A DNA stretch of 64,000 bases from an uncultured Collinsella sp. (GTDB taxonomy: Bacteria; Actinomycetota; Coriobacteriia; Coriobacteriales; Coriobacteriaceae). The stretch is from the NCBI GenBank assembly GCA_902495545.1, contig CABUXM010000003.1, positions 1-64,000 on the forward strand. The letters are read 5' to 3'. This document shows, one piece after another, positions 44,951 to 54,676 of the stretch. Position 1 is the stretch's first letter. Each line of letters begins with the position of its first letter. The notes below the pieces were generated by a model that made no database searches, was not told the origin of the DNA, and saw only the letters and a list, made by a program, of their open reading frames with translations. A program made the translations under genes and the position numbers.

Positions 44951-47728
44951 CTACCCGCGGTTGCGGACGCGGCTGTAGGGCGTATCCACCATGGGCAGAT
45001 TTGGACGCAGCTTGCCGTCAAACGTGCGGTAGGCGTTCTGTACGGCGGGCGCCGTGGGGATCGTTGCGATCTCGCCGATGCCCTTGCCGCCGTACGCCAC
45101 AGGCAGCAGCTCGTCCTTCTCCACGTAAATGGCGTGAATATCCGGAATCTCGGGCGCACGGAACAACCCGAGCGTACCGTACCTTGCCTGGGGTACGCAG
45201 TCCTTGAGCGGCCAGTCCTCGGTAAGCGCATAGCCCATACCCATGAGCACGCCGCCTTCAATCTGACCCTGGATGGAGATGGGGTTGACCACCTTGCCGG
45301 AATCGTGCGCGGCATAGACCTCGCTCACGCGGCCGTCATCATCCAAAATGACCACATGCGTGGCAAAGCCGTAGCAGATGTGGCTCTTGGGGTTGGGAAC
45401 GTCAGCGCCCAGCTTGTCGGTCGGCTCCAGGTACACGTAGCCAAACTCGCATCCCTCGAGCGCCTTGATGGCGGCCGCGGGATCCTGAGGATGCATACCC
45501 TGGCCGGCGACGAGCTCCTGCGTGCGCAGCTGATAGGCGCGACCGTCGTCGTACTCAATCTTGACGCCGTCACCATGGGCGCTCACCGGGGCGGCAGGCG
45601 CAGGCTTGCCGGCCTCGATGCCGACCATGGCATCGCGCAGCAGGAAGGCGGCACCGCGCACGGCCTCGCCGGTCACGACCGTCTGACGCGAGCCAGACGT
45701 GGTGCCGGAGTCGGGAGCGTTCTCGGTGGAGCACTCGCCGTTGGCAATGCAGCGAAGCGGCAGACCGCATGCCTCGGCAACGTCCTGCAAAAAGACGGTG
45801 TTGCAGCCCTGGCCGATGTCGGACGTGGCGGCATAGACCACGGCCACGCCGTCCTCGATGCGAATCTTGCAGCGGCCGGCATCGGGCAGGCCCACGCCCA
45901 CGCCGGCGTTCTTCATGGCGCAGGCAATGCCGGCGTGTCCGGGATGCGCATAGTAGGCATCCTTGACCTCGAGCAGCGTCTCCTTCAGCGCCGTGGAGCA
46001 ATCGGCAATTTGGCCGTTGGGCAAAACCTCGCCCGGCTCGATAGCGTTTCGGTAACGAATCTCCCACGGATCCAGGCCGACCTTCTCTGCCAGCAGGTCG
46101 ATCAGGCTCTCGAGCGCAAACTCGGACTGGCAAACGCCAAAGCCGCGGTACGCGCCGGCGGGCGGGTTGTTGGTGTAGTAGCCAAAGCCGCGAATGTCGG
46201 TGTTCTGGTACTTGTAGGGGCCGACGGCATGCGTGCAGGCACGCTCGAGCACCGGGCCGCACAGCGACGCGTAGGCGCCGGTGTCAAAGTTGATCTCGCA
46301 GTCCAGACCGGTAAAGTTGCCCTCGGCGTCGCAGCCCAGCGTAAAGGTGCCGTCCATGGCGTGGCGCTTGGGATGGAACGCGAGCGACTCGGCGCGCGTG
46401 AGTTTGCACTTCACGGGACGCTGGAACTTATATGCGGCGAGCGCGGCCAGGTGCTGGATGGACACGTCCTCCTTGCCGCCAAAGCCGCCGCCCACAAGCA
46501 TGGTCTCGACGACCACGCGCTCGGGCTCGTTGTCCCAGCCAAACATGTGGGCACACTCTTTGCGCGTGTCGTAGGCACCCTGGTCGGTCGACTGCACCTT
46601 GACGCCGTTCTTGTACGGGAAGGCGACGGCGCACTCGGGCTCCAAGAAGGCATGCTCGGTAAAGGGCGTGGTAAAGCGCTGCGTCACGGTAAACGCGCTT
46701 TCTGCCAGCGCCTTGGCGGCGTCGCCGCGCGTCACGTGACGGCTCTGGCACACGTTGTCCTTGAGCTCCACCGTGTTGCCAAAGGCAAAGAAGCTGTCGT
46801 GCAGGCGCGGGGCGTCGGCAGCCTTGGCCTCGACAATGTTGCGCACGGGCTCCAGCGGCTCGTAGTCAATCTTTACGAGCTTCTTGGCCTTCTCGAGCGT
46901 CGCCTCGTCCTCGGCAACCACCAGCACGATGGCGTCACCCACGCAGCGGGTGATATCGCCCTGGGCGATCATGACGTCCCAGTCCTGGATAAGGTGGCCG
47001 ACCTGGTTGACCGGCACGTCCTCGGCGCGCAGGATGCCCACCACACCGGGCAGGGCCTCGGCCTTGGAGGTGTCGATGGAGAGCACGCGGGCGCGCGGAT
47101 ACTTGGAGCGCACGGCGCTGGCATAGGTCAGGCCCGGCTGATCGAGCTCGTCGATGTCGTCGGGATACTTGCCCTCGCCGAGCACCTTCTTGCGCACGTC
47201 GATACGGAAGGCGCGCTTGCCCACGCCGTAGTCATCGCCGCGCTCCAGGTCCTCATCGATCTGCTTTTCGCCGCGGAGCACCGCAGCGGCCAGCGAGATG
47301 CCCTCGATAATCTTTTTGTAGCCGGTGCAGCGGCAGACGTTACCGCGAATGGCGTACTTAATCTGCTCCTCGGTGGGCTCGGGGTCCTCGGCGATGAGCG
47401 CTGCGCCCGCCATGACCATGCCGGGAATGCAAAAACCGCACTGCACGGCGCCCACGGCGCCAAAGGCGTACACAAAGGCCTCGCGCACGTCCTCGGGCAG
47501 GCCCTCGACGGTTACGATGTTGCGACCGGCAGCAAGAGCAGTGGTCAGCACGCACGCCTTGACGGCCGCACCGTCCACATGGATGGTGCAGGTACCGCAA
47601 GCACCTTCGGAGCAGCCGTCCTTGGCGGAATGGATATGCAGGTCGTCGCGCAGGTAGCGCAGCAGCGGTTTATTCTCCGTCGTCGTGCGCTCGACGCCGT
47701 TAACGGTAAAAGTGAATTCCTGTGCCAT
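44951..47728 (-). CDS. xdhD: Selenium-dependent xanthine dehydrogenase-type molybdenum hydroxylase
   Basis: A 925-residue hydroxylase with two Fe-S modules fused to the molybdopterin domain. CSEGACGTCTIHVDG near residues 39-53 is the plant-type 2Fe-2S site; CGFCIPGMVM with CRCTGYKKI near 132-140 binds the second cluster. A short linker leads to the molybdopterin domain from about 180 (YASAVRSKYPRARVLSIDTS), with GGGFGGKEDVS, PPAGAYRGFGV and GQGCNTVFLQ. There is no FAD domain, as in E. coli XdhD and the selenium-dependent XDH family, so electrons must leave through partner proteins. No in-frame TGA for selenocysteine occurs; selenium would be a labile ligand. AAGGGA precedes the start. Likely substrates are xanthine, hypoxanthine or urate derivatives. 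Confidence 0.9.
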   Translation of the reverse strand: MAQEFTFTVNGVERTTTENKPLLRYLRDDLHIHSAKDGCSEGACGTCTIHVDGAAVKACVLTTALAAGRNIVTVEGLPEDVREAFVYAFGAVGAVQCGFCIPGMVMAGAALIAEDPEPTEEQIKYAIRGNVCRCTGYKKIIEGISLAAAVLRGEKQIDEDLERGDDYGVGKRAFRIDVRKKVLGEGKYPDDIDELDQPGLTYASAVRSKYPRARVLSIDTSKAEALPGVVGILRAEDVPVNQVGHLIQDWDVMIAQGDITRCVGDAIVLVVAEDEATLEKAKKLVKIDYEPLEPVRNIVEAKAADAPRLHDSFFAFGNTVELKDNVCQSRHVTRGDAAKALAESAFTVTQRFTTPFTEHAFLEPECAVAFPYKNGVKVQSTDQGAYDTRKECAHMFGWDNEPERVVVETMLVGGGFGGKEDVSIQHLAALAAYKFQRPVKCKLTRAESLAFHPKRHAMDGTFTLGCDAEGNFTGLDCEINFDTGAYASLCGPVLERACTHAVGPYKYQNTDIRGFGYYTNNPPAGAYRGFGVCQSEFALESLIDLLAEKVGLDPWEIRYRNAIEPGEVLPNGQIADCSTALKETLLEVKDAYYAHPGHAGIACAMKNAGVGVGLPDAGRCKIRIEDGVAVVYAATSDIGQGCNTVFLQDVAEACGLPLRCIANGECSTENAPDSGTTSGSRQTVVTGEAVRGAAFLLRDAMVGIEAGKPAPAAPVSAHGDGVKIEYDDGRAYQLRTQELVAGQGMHPQDPAAAIKALEGCEFGYVYLEPTDKLGADVPNPKSHICYGFATHVVILDDDGRVSEVYAAHDSGKVVNPISIQGQIEGGVLMGMGYALTEDWPLKDCVPQARYGTLGLFRAPEIPDIHAIYVEKDELLPVAYGGKGIGEIATIPTAPAVQNAYRTFDGKLRPNLPMVDTPYSRVRNRG

Positions 47729-47740
47729 GGTGATTCCCTT

Positions 47741-48220
47741 CTACACGCCGGCGGCGATGCCGGTGCGGTCGTGGATGGCGCCATGCGGGCAGACGACGGC
47801 GCACATGCCGCACGACAGGCAGTCCACGCCGTCGATATGGGCGCAGTTGTCCTCGATGCGGATAGCGCCAGCAGGGCACTTTTTAGCGCACATGCCGCAA
47901 CCGATGCAGCTCGTGTCGCAGATCTTGCGAGCGATGGCGCCCTTATCTGTGTTGTTGCAGCGCACCAGAATGTTCTGGTAGCCGGGAACGAAGGCAATCA
48001 CGCGCTGCGGGCACGCCATACCGCACAGGCCACAGCCCGTGCACTTGGAGCGATCCACGCGGGCGATGCCATCGACCAGCGCAATGGCGCCGTGGGGGCA
48101 GGCCGTGACGCAGGCGCCACAGCCAATGCAGCCTTCGCTGCAGCGGGCGTCGCCGCCTGCGGAAGCGCAACCACTTCCGCAGGCAACGTAGGCCACGTTA
48201 TGTTGAATGGATTTGGCCAT
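47741..48220 (-). CDS. Ferredoxin-like protein with four 4Fe-4S motifs
   Basis: A 159-residue electron carrier. Four C-x2-C-x2-C-x3-C-P motifs are visible: CIGCGACVTACP, CTGCGLCGMACP, CIGCGMCAKKCP and CLSCGMCAVVCP. An additional cysteine-rich N-terminus (ACGSGCASAGGDARC) may bind another cluster. The tandem resembles the ferredoxin part of RnfB. It lies between ygfK and xdhD with gaps of about 11 bases, so it probably shuttles electrons between them. Its presence explains how a flavin-free dehydrogenase could be coupled to YgfK or to an Rnf-type complex; the last point is inference. Confidence 0.88.
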   Translation of the reverse strand: MAKSIQHNVAYVACGSGCASAGGDARCSEGCIGCGACVTACPHGAIALVDGIARVDRSKCTGCGLCGMACPQRVIAFVPGYQNILVRCNNTDKGAIARKICDTSCIGCGMCAKKCPAGAIRIEDNCAHIDGVDCLSCGMCAVVCPHGAIHDRTGIAAGV

Positions 48221-48231
48221 AAGAGACTCGC

Positions 48232-51230
48232 CTATTTCTTAAGAAGGTACGAATAGTTGTCGCGCACGGCCCTGATGGTCAGGCGGACGGCCTCGGGAAG
48301 ACCGGTGTTGACGGCATCGACCGAGACGGTGCGGACCGTGCCAGCGACGCGGACCTTAAAGTGGTCCTCGTCCACGGCCAGGAAGCCCTCGTTCTCGGAG
48401 TTCTCCATGTCCTGCTCGCTCCAGAACAGGGTGAGCTTGTCCTTGTAGGGACGACCCTCCTGGTAGGGGCAGAACACGGCGCAGTTACCGCACTCGTTGC
48501 ACATGCCGTCGACATGGACGACCTGATGCTTGGCCAGGCCCGGCACCTTAATTGCCACGTTGGCGCGGTTGGGGCACACGTCGCAGCAGACCTCGCACAC
48601 CGAGCCGCAGCCCAGGCAGCGGGTCTTGGTGCAGTTGCGCTTGTCGCGGCACAGCGACCCCTTGCGCTCGTAGCAGGTGTCCTCGCGGCCGGCCTGCTCG
48701 TTGCAGTCGGCGTACTTGTTAAAGTCCACGCCGGCGATGGCACGGGCGACCTCCGCGGCGTCGGCGATAGCCTCGACCACGGTGGCAGGACCGCGACGGC
48801 AGTCGCCCGCAGCCCAGACGCCCTCAACGCCGGTGGAGGTGGCGGCAAGACGGCCGCGACGGTCGTGCTCGACGCCCGCGGCATCGTAAAGGCTGGCATC
48901 GATGCCCTCGCCCACGGCGCAGATCACCGTGGTGGCGGAAAGCTCGACGGTCTCGCCCGTGGCGACGGGACTGCGACGGCCGCTTGCATCCGGCTCGCCG
49001 AGCTCCATAACGTCGCAGGTCAGCACGGAGCCGTTGAGCGCCTTGGGCGCCAGCAGCTCGCAGAACTCAACGCCGTCGGCAAGAGCAAGATCGAGCTCTT
49101 CCTCGTCGGCGGGCATCTGCTTCTTGGTGCGGCGATACACCAGGCGCACGTTCTTCACGCCGGCCAGGCGCTTGGCCACGCGGGCCGCGTCCATGGCGGT
49201 GTTGCCGGCGCCAATGACCACGACGTCCTCGCCCAGTTCGAGTTTCTCGCCCTTCTTGGCGGCCTCGAGGAACTCCAGCACATCGAGCTCGGCACCCTCG
49301 CCCAAGCCCGCAGAGCCGGGCATCCAGGCACCGGTGGCCACGACCACGTCAGTAAAGCCTTGAGCCTTGAGTTCGTCGATGGAATCAACGCGAGCGTTGA
49401 GCTGCACCTTGGCGCCAAAGGCCAGGCAGAGCTCGGCATCGTGGGAGATATCGTCGCTGGCGATACGGAACTCGGGGATCACGTGACGGACCACGCCGCC
49501 GAGAGAGTCGCGGGCCTCGAAGATGGTGACGGGCACGCCGGCACGCGTCAGGAAGAACGCCGTCGCCAGGCCGGCCGGGCCGCCGCCGATAACGGCAACG
49601 TTGCGCTCGCCGTCGTTTGCGATGGCCTGGGCGCGCAGCTTGGGCAGCACGGCGGTCATGGCCTCGCGGGCGGCCTTGAGCTTGCTGGCGCGAATCTGGG
49701 CGCCCTCGGGCTCGTAGAACGCACGCTCGCAGGCACGGCCGCAGGGATGCGGACAGATGGTGCCGGTAATGAACGGCAGGGCGTTGCGCTCGATGATAAT
49801 GTTGAGCGCGTCCTCGTAGCGACCCTCGTCAACAGCCGCCAGGTAGGCGGGAATATCCTGCTGGATGGGGCAGCTCGTGCGGCACGGCGTGGTAAAGCAG
49901 TCGGAAAGCGGGCTCTTACCGGCGACCTTGCGATCGGGCAGCGGGCGCAGCGGCTTCTTATAGAGCGGGTTGGTAAGCGAATCGACCTGGATCGCGGTCA
50001 CGGCGTCGAGAGAGACACCCTCAAACGGCTTGCCGTCCAGATCGGTAAACTCGCCGGCCATCTGGCTAAAGCGCTCGTAGCCACCAGGCTTGAGCACGTC
50101 GGTCGCCAGGGTGACGGGCCAAATGCCGGCATCGTACAGGGCGCGGATGTTGTAGACCGTAGCACCGCCGGAGTAGCTGATGCGCAGCTTGCCATCGAAC
50201 TGCTCGGTAATGCGGCGGGCGGCCTCGATGGTCAGCGAGAACAGCGAACGGCCCGACATGTACATCTCGGTGGAGGGCAGCTCGTTCCTCGTCACATCGA
50301 CGGGGAAGGTGTTGGTGAGCTTGACGCCAAACTCCAAACCGCGCTCGGCGCACAGGGCAATCAGGCGCTCGAACATGGGCACGGCATCGGCCCACTGCAG
50401 GTCCTCGCGGAAGTGCGTGTCATCGAAGACGATGTAGTCAAAGCCCAGCTCGTTGAGGCGCTGGCGGGCAAACTCATAGCCCAGCAGCGTGGGGTTGCAC
50501 TTGATGTAGGTGTTGAGGCCCTTCTCGGTGATGAGGTAGGTCGCGATGCGCTCGATCTCGGCGGGCGGGCAGCCGTGCAGCGTGGACTCGGTAATGGAGT
50601 TGGAGACGCGCGCCGGGATGGACTCGACAAACGCAGCATCGACATGCTCAAACTTGTCCAGGTTAGCGAGCGCCCACGTGCGGCACTCGTTCCAAACCTC
50701 GGAGCCGCTGGCGTCCTTCATGCCCTCGATGTAGGCATCGACCTTGGGGCTCTTGATGCCTTCCAGGTCATAGCCCACGGACATGTTAAAGACAAAGCCG
50801 TCCGGGCTGCCCAGGCCGTACTCGCGAGCGATCAGGTGGCAGGCAAACCATGCCTTCACGTACTCGGCAAAGGCCTGCGGAACCTCGAGCTCGGTCGACC
50901 ACTCGCAGTTGTAGCACTCGTCCTGCGCCACGATGCAGGGCTTGTTGACGCACTTGGAGAGCTCCTCGCCGTCCATAACCTGAACGGTCTTAAGCTCAAA
51001 GAAGCGGGAACCGGCCACATAGAGGCCACGATGTTCTGGGCAAGCTGCGTGTTGGGACCGGCGGCCGGGCCAAACGGAGTCTCGATGCGCTCGTCAAAAA
51101 TGGGAAGCGCACCCTCCTGGTTGGTCGTGACCATCTTGCGCACGCCAAAGACGGCGCCCTGAGTCTTGTGCTCCTCGATGATCCAGTTCATCAGCTGCGA
51201 AAACGGGATCGGCCTCATGATGTCGCTCAT
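48232..51230 (-). pseudogene. ygfK: YgfK-family oxidoreductase, interrupted by one frameshift
   Basis: YgfK, often called a putative selenate reductase subunit, is a multidomain flavin/Fe-S oxidoreductase resembling dihydropyrimidine dehydrogenase. From the ATG at 51230 (GAGGAG upstream), MSDIMRPIPFSQLMNWIIEE runs to GPAAGPNTQLAQNIVAS. At 51019-51023 the frame slips, and GSRFFELKTVQVMDGEELS continues in another frame for 928 codons. One added base would give NIVAS-Y-VAGSRFFELK, matching E. coli YgfK residue for residue in spacing. The rest is intact: STLHGCPP, an Fe-S domain, VAVIGGGPAGLATAFFLTRA (FAD), VVVIGAGNTAMDAARVAKRL (NAD(P)) and C-terminal cysteine clusters. A sequencing error, a disabled gene or programmed slippage are all possible. 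Confidence 0.85.
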
Positions 51231-51328
51231 AATGAGCTCCTCTCTGTAACGCTCGGCGAGACCGCGCGGCGGGCGCAAATACGGTGTAGCGCTAGCACAG
51301 CGCCGGCGACCCCGCGGAGGCCGCCTAT

Positions 51329-51364
51329 ACGCGCGTCGGATGCGGCGAAACATCCGACGCGCGT
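51329..51364 (-). promoter_or_regulatory. Perfect 14-bp hairpin between ssnA and ygfK
   Basis: ACGCGCGTCGGATG at 51329-51342 and CATCCGACGCGCGT at 51351-51364 pair perfectly around an eight-base loop. No T run follows on the minus strand. It may protect the ssnA messenger or partly terminate it before ygfK. Confidence 0.6.
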
Positions 51365-51378
51365 GAATCTACTTGTAA

Positions 51379-52734
51379 TTAGTAGGCGCGATCGTTGAGC
51401 GTGCTCCAGAGCTTCTTGGACTCAGCCATGGTCCACGCGTTGATCTTGTCCTCATCAATACCGACAAACTCGCGATCCTTGTACAGGACGCGGCCGTTGA
51501 TGATGGTGGTGCGGCAGTTTTTGCCCATCATGCCAAAGAGCATGTGGCCGTCGATATTCTCCTCGCTCAGCGGCGTAAAGGGCTTGTAGTCCATGACGAT
51601 GACGTCGGCGGCAGCGCCGGCCTCGAGCACACCGAGCTTGCGATCGAAGTACTTGCTCGCCATCTTGGCGTTGTTCTCGAACAGCATGGTCATGGCCTCG
51701 CACCAGCCCACGTTGGGCATGGCGGCGTTGTGACGCTGAATGATCAGGAAGACCTTAAGGCTCTCGAGCATATCGTGGGTGTAGGCGTCGGTGCCCATGC
51801 ACACGGGGATGCCGCGGCGGAAGAACTCGAGCACGGGGGCGCAGCCCACGGCGTTGCCCATATTGGATTCGGGGTTGTTGACGAGCCAGGTGCCGGACTC
51901 CTTGACGATATCCATCTCGGCAGGCGTCACGTGGATGCAGTGGCCCAGCATGGTGTCGGGACCCAGCAGGTTGTGCTGCAGCAGGCGCTCGACCGGGCTG
52001 ATGCCACCGCGGTTGAGGCGGGAATCCCACACGTCGTTCATGCCCTCGCACACATGGATGTGGAAGCCGGTCAGGCCGTTGTTGGCCTCGGCCATCTTGT
52101 CCATGGTCTCGTCCGAAAGCGTAAAGGTGGCATGTCCGCCAAACATGGCGGCGATCATGTGGTTGTCGTTATCGCGACGCTCCTTGGCGGCCCACTGGGC
52201 AAATTCGGCGTTCTCGGCAATGGCCTGGTCGCATTTTTGCTGGCCGCGGCGATCAGAGACCTCGTAGCACAGGCACGAACGCATACCCAGCTCCTGAGCT
52301 GCGTCCTTAATGGTGAAGAGGCTTCCCGGGATCTCGCAGAAGCTCGCATGGTGATCGAAGATCGTGGTGACGCCATCGCGGATGGAGTCAAGAATCGTGG
52401 CGTAGGCGCTGGCCTTGGTGCCGTCGAGCGTCAGGTTGTCGTCAATCTTCCACCACTGCTGCTCAAGATTCTCCAGGAAGTTGGTGGGGTTGCAGCCCTT
52501 AATGGCAAGGCCGCGGGCCAGACCCGAGTAGATGTGGGTGTGGCAGTTGATGAGTCCGGGCATGATGAGGTTGCCCTGGGCGTCGACGTACTCGGCATCC
52601 GGGTACTTGGCCTTGAGCTCGCACTCGGGGCCCACTTCGACGATCGTATCTCCGTCAATGGCGACCGCACCGTTTGGAATGAACGGGGTCTGAGCGTTGC
52701 GGGTAAAGACGGAACCGTTAGCGACCAGAAGCAT
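51379..52734 (-). CDS. ssnA: SsnA-family aminohydrolase
   Basis: An amidohydrolase of 451 residues related to guanine and chlorohydrolase-type deaminases. Metal ligands occur in LINCHTHIYSGLARG near residues 59-73, FHIHVCEG (about 225-232), LGHCIHVTPAEMD near 261-273 and MGTDAYTHDMLE near 314-325. SsnA is part of the selenium-linked purine gene set, where it is thought to hydrolyse a purine-ring intermediate. The ATG at 52734 (MLLVANGSVFTRN) follows AAGGGAG; an in-frame upstream start adds six residues. It lies between the permease and ygfK on the same strand. Confidence 0.92.
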   Translation of the reverse strand: MLLVANGSVFTRNAQTPFIPNGAVAIDGDTIVEVGPECELKAKYPDAEYVDAQGNLIMPGLINCHTHIYSGLARGLAIKGCNPTNFLENLEQQWWKIDDNLTLDGTKASAYATILDSIRDGVTTIFDHHASFCEIPGSLFTIKDAAQELGMRSCLCYEVSDRRGQQKCDQAIAENAEFAQWAAKERRDNDNHMIAAMFGGHATFTLSDETMDKMAEANNGLTGFHIHVCEGMNDVWDSRLNRGGISPVERLLQHNLLGPDTMLGHCIHVTPAEMDIVKESGTWLVNNPESNMGNAVGCAPVLEFFRRGIPVCMGTDAYTHDMLESLKVFLIIQRHNAAMPNVGWCEAMTMLFENNAKMASKYFDRKLGVLEAGAAADVIVMDYKPFTPLSEENIDGHMLFGMMGKNCRTTIINGRVLYKDREFVGIDEDKINAWTMAESKKLWSTLNDRAY

Positions 52735-52862
52735 GGATGCTCCCTTCGACATCAGGGGCGGGGTTTGACACCTCTGACATGGCGGAGTGCGAAGCGCCGG
52801 CCTACACCGGAAACGGGCCCTCTCCCGTCAACGCTTCACCAAAGGGACAAACCCTTTGAAGT

Positions 52863-52912
52863 GCGGCTTGGCGCCGCATGACGTCGGCGGACGAGGCGAT
52901 GCGTCCGCCGAC
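52863..52912 (-). promoter_or_regulatory. GC hairpins between permease and ssnA
   Basis: GTCGGCGGAC at 52883-52892 pairs with GTCCGCCGAC at 52903-52912, next to a smaller GCGGC/GCCGC hairpin at 52863-52877. Neither has a T run. They resemble the hairpin after ssnA and may set relative expression. Confidence 0.45.
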
Positions 52913-52929
52913 GAATAGCACCGAATTGG

Positions 52930-54324
52930 TTACTTCTTGCTCTCGGGCAAGACCAGATCCACGGCAGCGTCCTTGGCAGCATCGATGTGCTGAGCCACGA
53001 CCGGCGTCTGCGGAAGAATCAGGTTAAGGACAATGGCCATGATGGCGGTGGGGGTTACAGCATTGGAGCCGATGACGGTGGGCACCCAGGTGGGCATACC
53101 CTCACCGGCAAGGCAACCGCTTGCCATCCAGATACCCAGGCCAAAGACGACGGAGGTACCGACGATGGTGGTAGTGCGCTGCGTGAGGCCCTCGCGGGTG
53201 AACATGCGCACGCCGTTCATGGTGATGGTGCCAAAGACGCCGACGGTCGCGCCGCCGATGACGGGCTGCGGGATAGCGGAAAGGACGGCAGAGAGCTGCG
53301 GGAACAGACCGGCGATGGCAAAGACGGCCGCGATGATCACAAAGACCCACTTGTTGACGACCTTGTTGGAGCAGATGATGCCCACGTTCTGGCCAAGGGC
53401 GCTGGTGGGAAGACCGCCCAGCAGGCCGCCGACCATAGAGGTGAGGCCCTGGGACACGATAGCGCCGGAGAGCTCGCGCTCGGTGGGCATACGGTCGATG
53501 GAGCCCAGGCAGGCGGCGGAGACGTCACCGATAACCTGAATAGCAACCATGGGGAACACGACGGCGAGGGTAATGCAGACCTCGGGATCAAACTCGAGCG
53601 CGTAGGGCATGAGCTTGGGAAGGGCGAAGACCTGAGCGGTGGCGACGCTGGAGAAGTCGATCATGCCAAAGGGGATGGAGACGATCATGCCGACGATCAT
53701 GCCAAAGAACACGGATCCCAGCTTGAGCGTGCCCTTGCCAAAGTTGGCGAGCGCAAAGACCACGGCGAAGGTGATAAGAGCGACACACCAGGCCTGCGGG
53801 GTGCCCCACAGCGGCGTACCCATACCGCCGGCCATATACTTGACGGCCGTGGGATACAGCGAAACGCCGATGGAGAAGATGACCGTACCGGTCACGACGG
53901 GCGGGAACAGCCACTTGATCTTGCTGTAGGCCAGACCAAAGAGGACTGCGACGGCGCCGCCGACGATCTCGCCGCCCAGCAGCGCACCAAAGCTAAAGCC
54001 CGAGGCACCCATGGCCTGCAGGGCCGGCAGGAACGCGAACGAAACGCCCATGACGATGGGCAGGCCGCCGCCGATGCGACGGAAGGGAGCGAAGGCCTGA
54101 AGGGCCGTATCGATCGCCGAAAGAATGAGCGCGACCTGGATGATGTCGGTGCTCTGCTGGCTATTAAAGCCGTAGACGCCGGCCATGATGACCGCCGGGG
54201 TAATGATGCCGGCAAACGATGCCAGTACGTGCTGAAGGGCACACGGGATCATTTCCTTAACGGGAGGCATGCCTTCGCGAGTGAACAGGGCTTCAGTGCC
54301 GTTCGTAACCGTCTCCTGGGTCAT
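52930..54324 (-). CDS. NCS2-family purine/xanthine permease
   Basis: A nucleobase:cation symporter of 464 residues with 12-14 hydrophobic segments. The family signature is seen in FAGIITPAVIMAGVYGF near the N-terminus, a QVIGDVSAACLGSIDRMPT block near residues 265-283 (substrate site region) and LLGGLPTSALGQNVGIICSN near 309-328. It should import xanthine, urate or a related purine. It is the first gene of the right operon (permease-ssnA-ygfK-ferredoxin-xdhD) and is divergent from a YheO-type regulator. The purine preference is inferred from this context; the uracil branch is the alternative. Confidence 0.9.
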   Translation of the reverse strand: MTQETVTNGTEALFTREGMPPVKEMIPCALQHVLASFAGIITPAVIMAGVYGFNSQQSTDIIQVALILSAIDTALQAFAPFRRIGGGLPIVMGVSFAFLPALQAMGASGFSFGALLGGEIVGGAVAVLFGLAYSKIKWLFPPVVTGTVIFSIGVSLYPTAVKYMAGGMGTPLWGTPQAWCVALITFAVVFALANFGKGTLKLGSVFFGMIVGMIVSIPFGMIDFSSVATAQVFALPKLMPYALEFDPEVCITLAVVFPMVAIQVIGDVSAACLGSIDRMPTERELSGAIVSQGLTSMVGGLLGGLPTSALGQNVGIICSNKVVNKWVFVIIAAVFAIAGLFPQLSAVLSAIPQPVIGGATVGVFGTITMNGVRMFTREGLTQRTTTIVGTSVVFGLGIWMASGCLAGEGMPTWVPTVIGSNAVTPTAIMAIVLNLILPQTPVVAQHIDAAKDAAVDLVLPESKK

Positions 54325-54676
54325 TTGACCACCAATCCTCGAAGTAGTTGTTTTCGCATCTAACGCTCTATTGTGACGCAGCGCGGGGTTGAGGTTGTGC
54401 CTTCATTGCATATCGTATTAAAGATGATTCTCATTCTCAATAATAATTTTTTGTTATCAGACTATTCTTCAGCTGAAATAACGCATTTCCGCAGGTCAGG
54501 AAAGTGTCTGGTCAAAATAACATCTAACTTTTCTTTTGGTCAACCGTTTACCGCCAAATATCTACCGCTCATCTGTATTACGCAATGTACCTGCGGATAT
54601 ACGAGATGATGGGCAGCGTGTTACCATGAGAAAAAATTGTTATGAACATTTCCGATTTCACCCAAAGGAGTTGCCC
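54325..54676. promoter_or_regulatory. AT-rich divergent regulatory spacer
   Basis: A 352-base gap between the permease and a YheO-type regulator, much richer in A/T than its surroundings. The stretch around 54425-54460 contains AATAATAATTTTTTGTTAT, whose complement weakly resembles the AAC-AAAAA-TT element near ygeX (11 of 15 positions). No exact operator copy, riboswitch or gene was found. Confidence 0.4.

Noticed and set aside
44951..47728. Selenocysteine in the selenium-dependent xanthine dehydrogenase
   Set aside because: The reading frame contains no internal TGA and no SECIS-like need; in this family selenium is a labile ligand supplied by YqeB/YqeC-type maturation.
44831..48256. A very long open frame on the plus strand (over 1,100 codons) opposite xdhD
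   Set aside because: It is antisense to a strongly supported enzyme, its protein is a low-complexity Leu/Gly/Val/His mixture with no motif, and such frames are common opposite high-GC genes.
48361..51162. A 933-codon plus-strand frame opposite ygfK
   Set aside because: Same pattern as the frame opposite xdhD: no domain, no ribosome site, and it mirrors the codon bias of the minus-strand gene.
54325..54676. Purine riboswitch upstream of the permease
   Set aside because: The spacer is AT-rich but I could not find the conserved three-way-junction core or flanking P1 pairing; control by the adjacent regulator is more likely.
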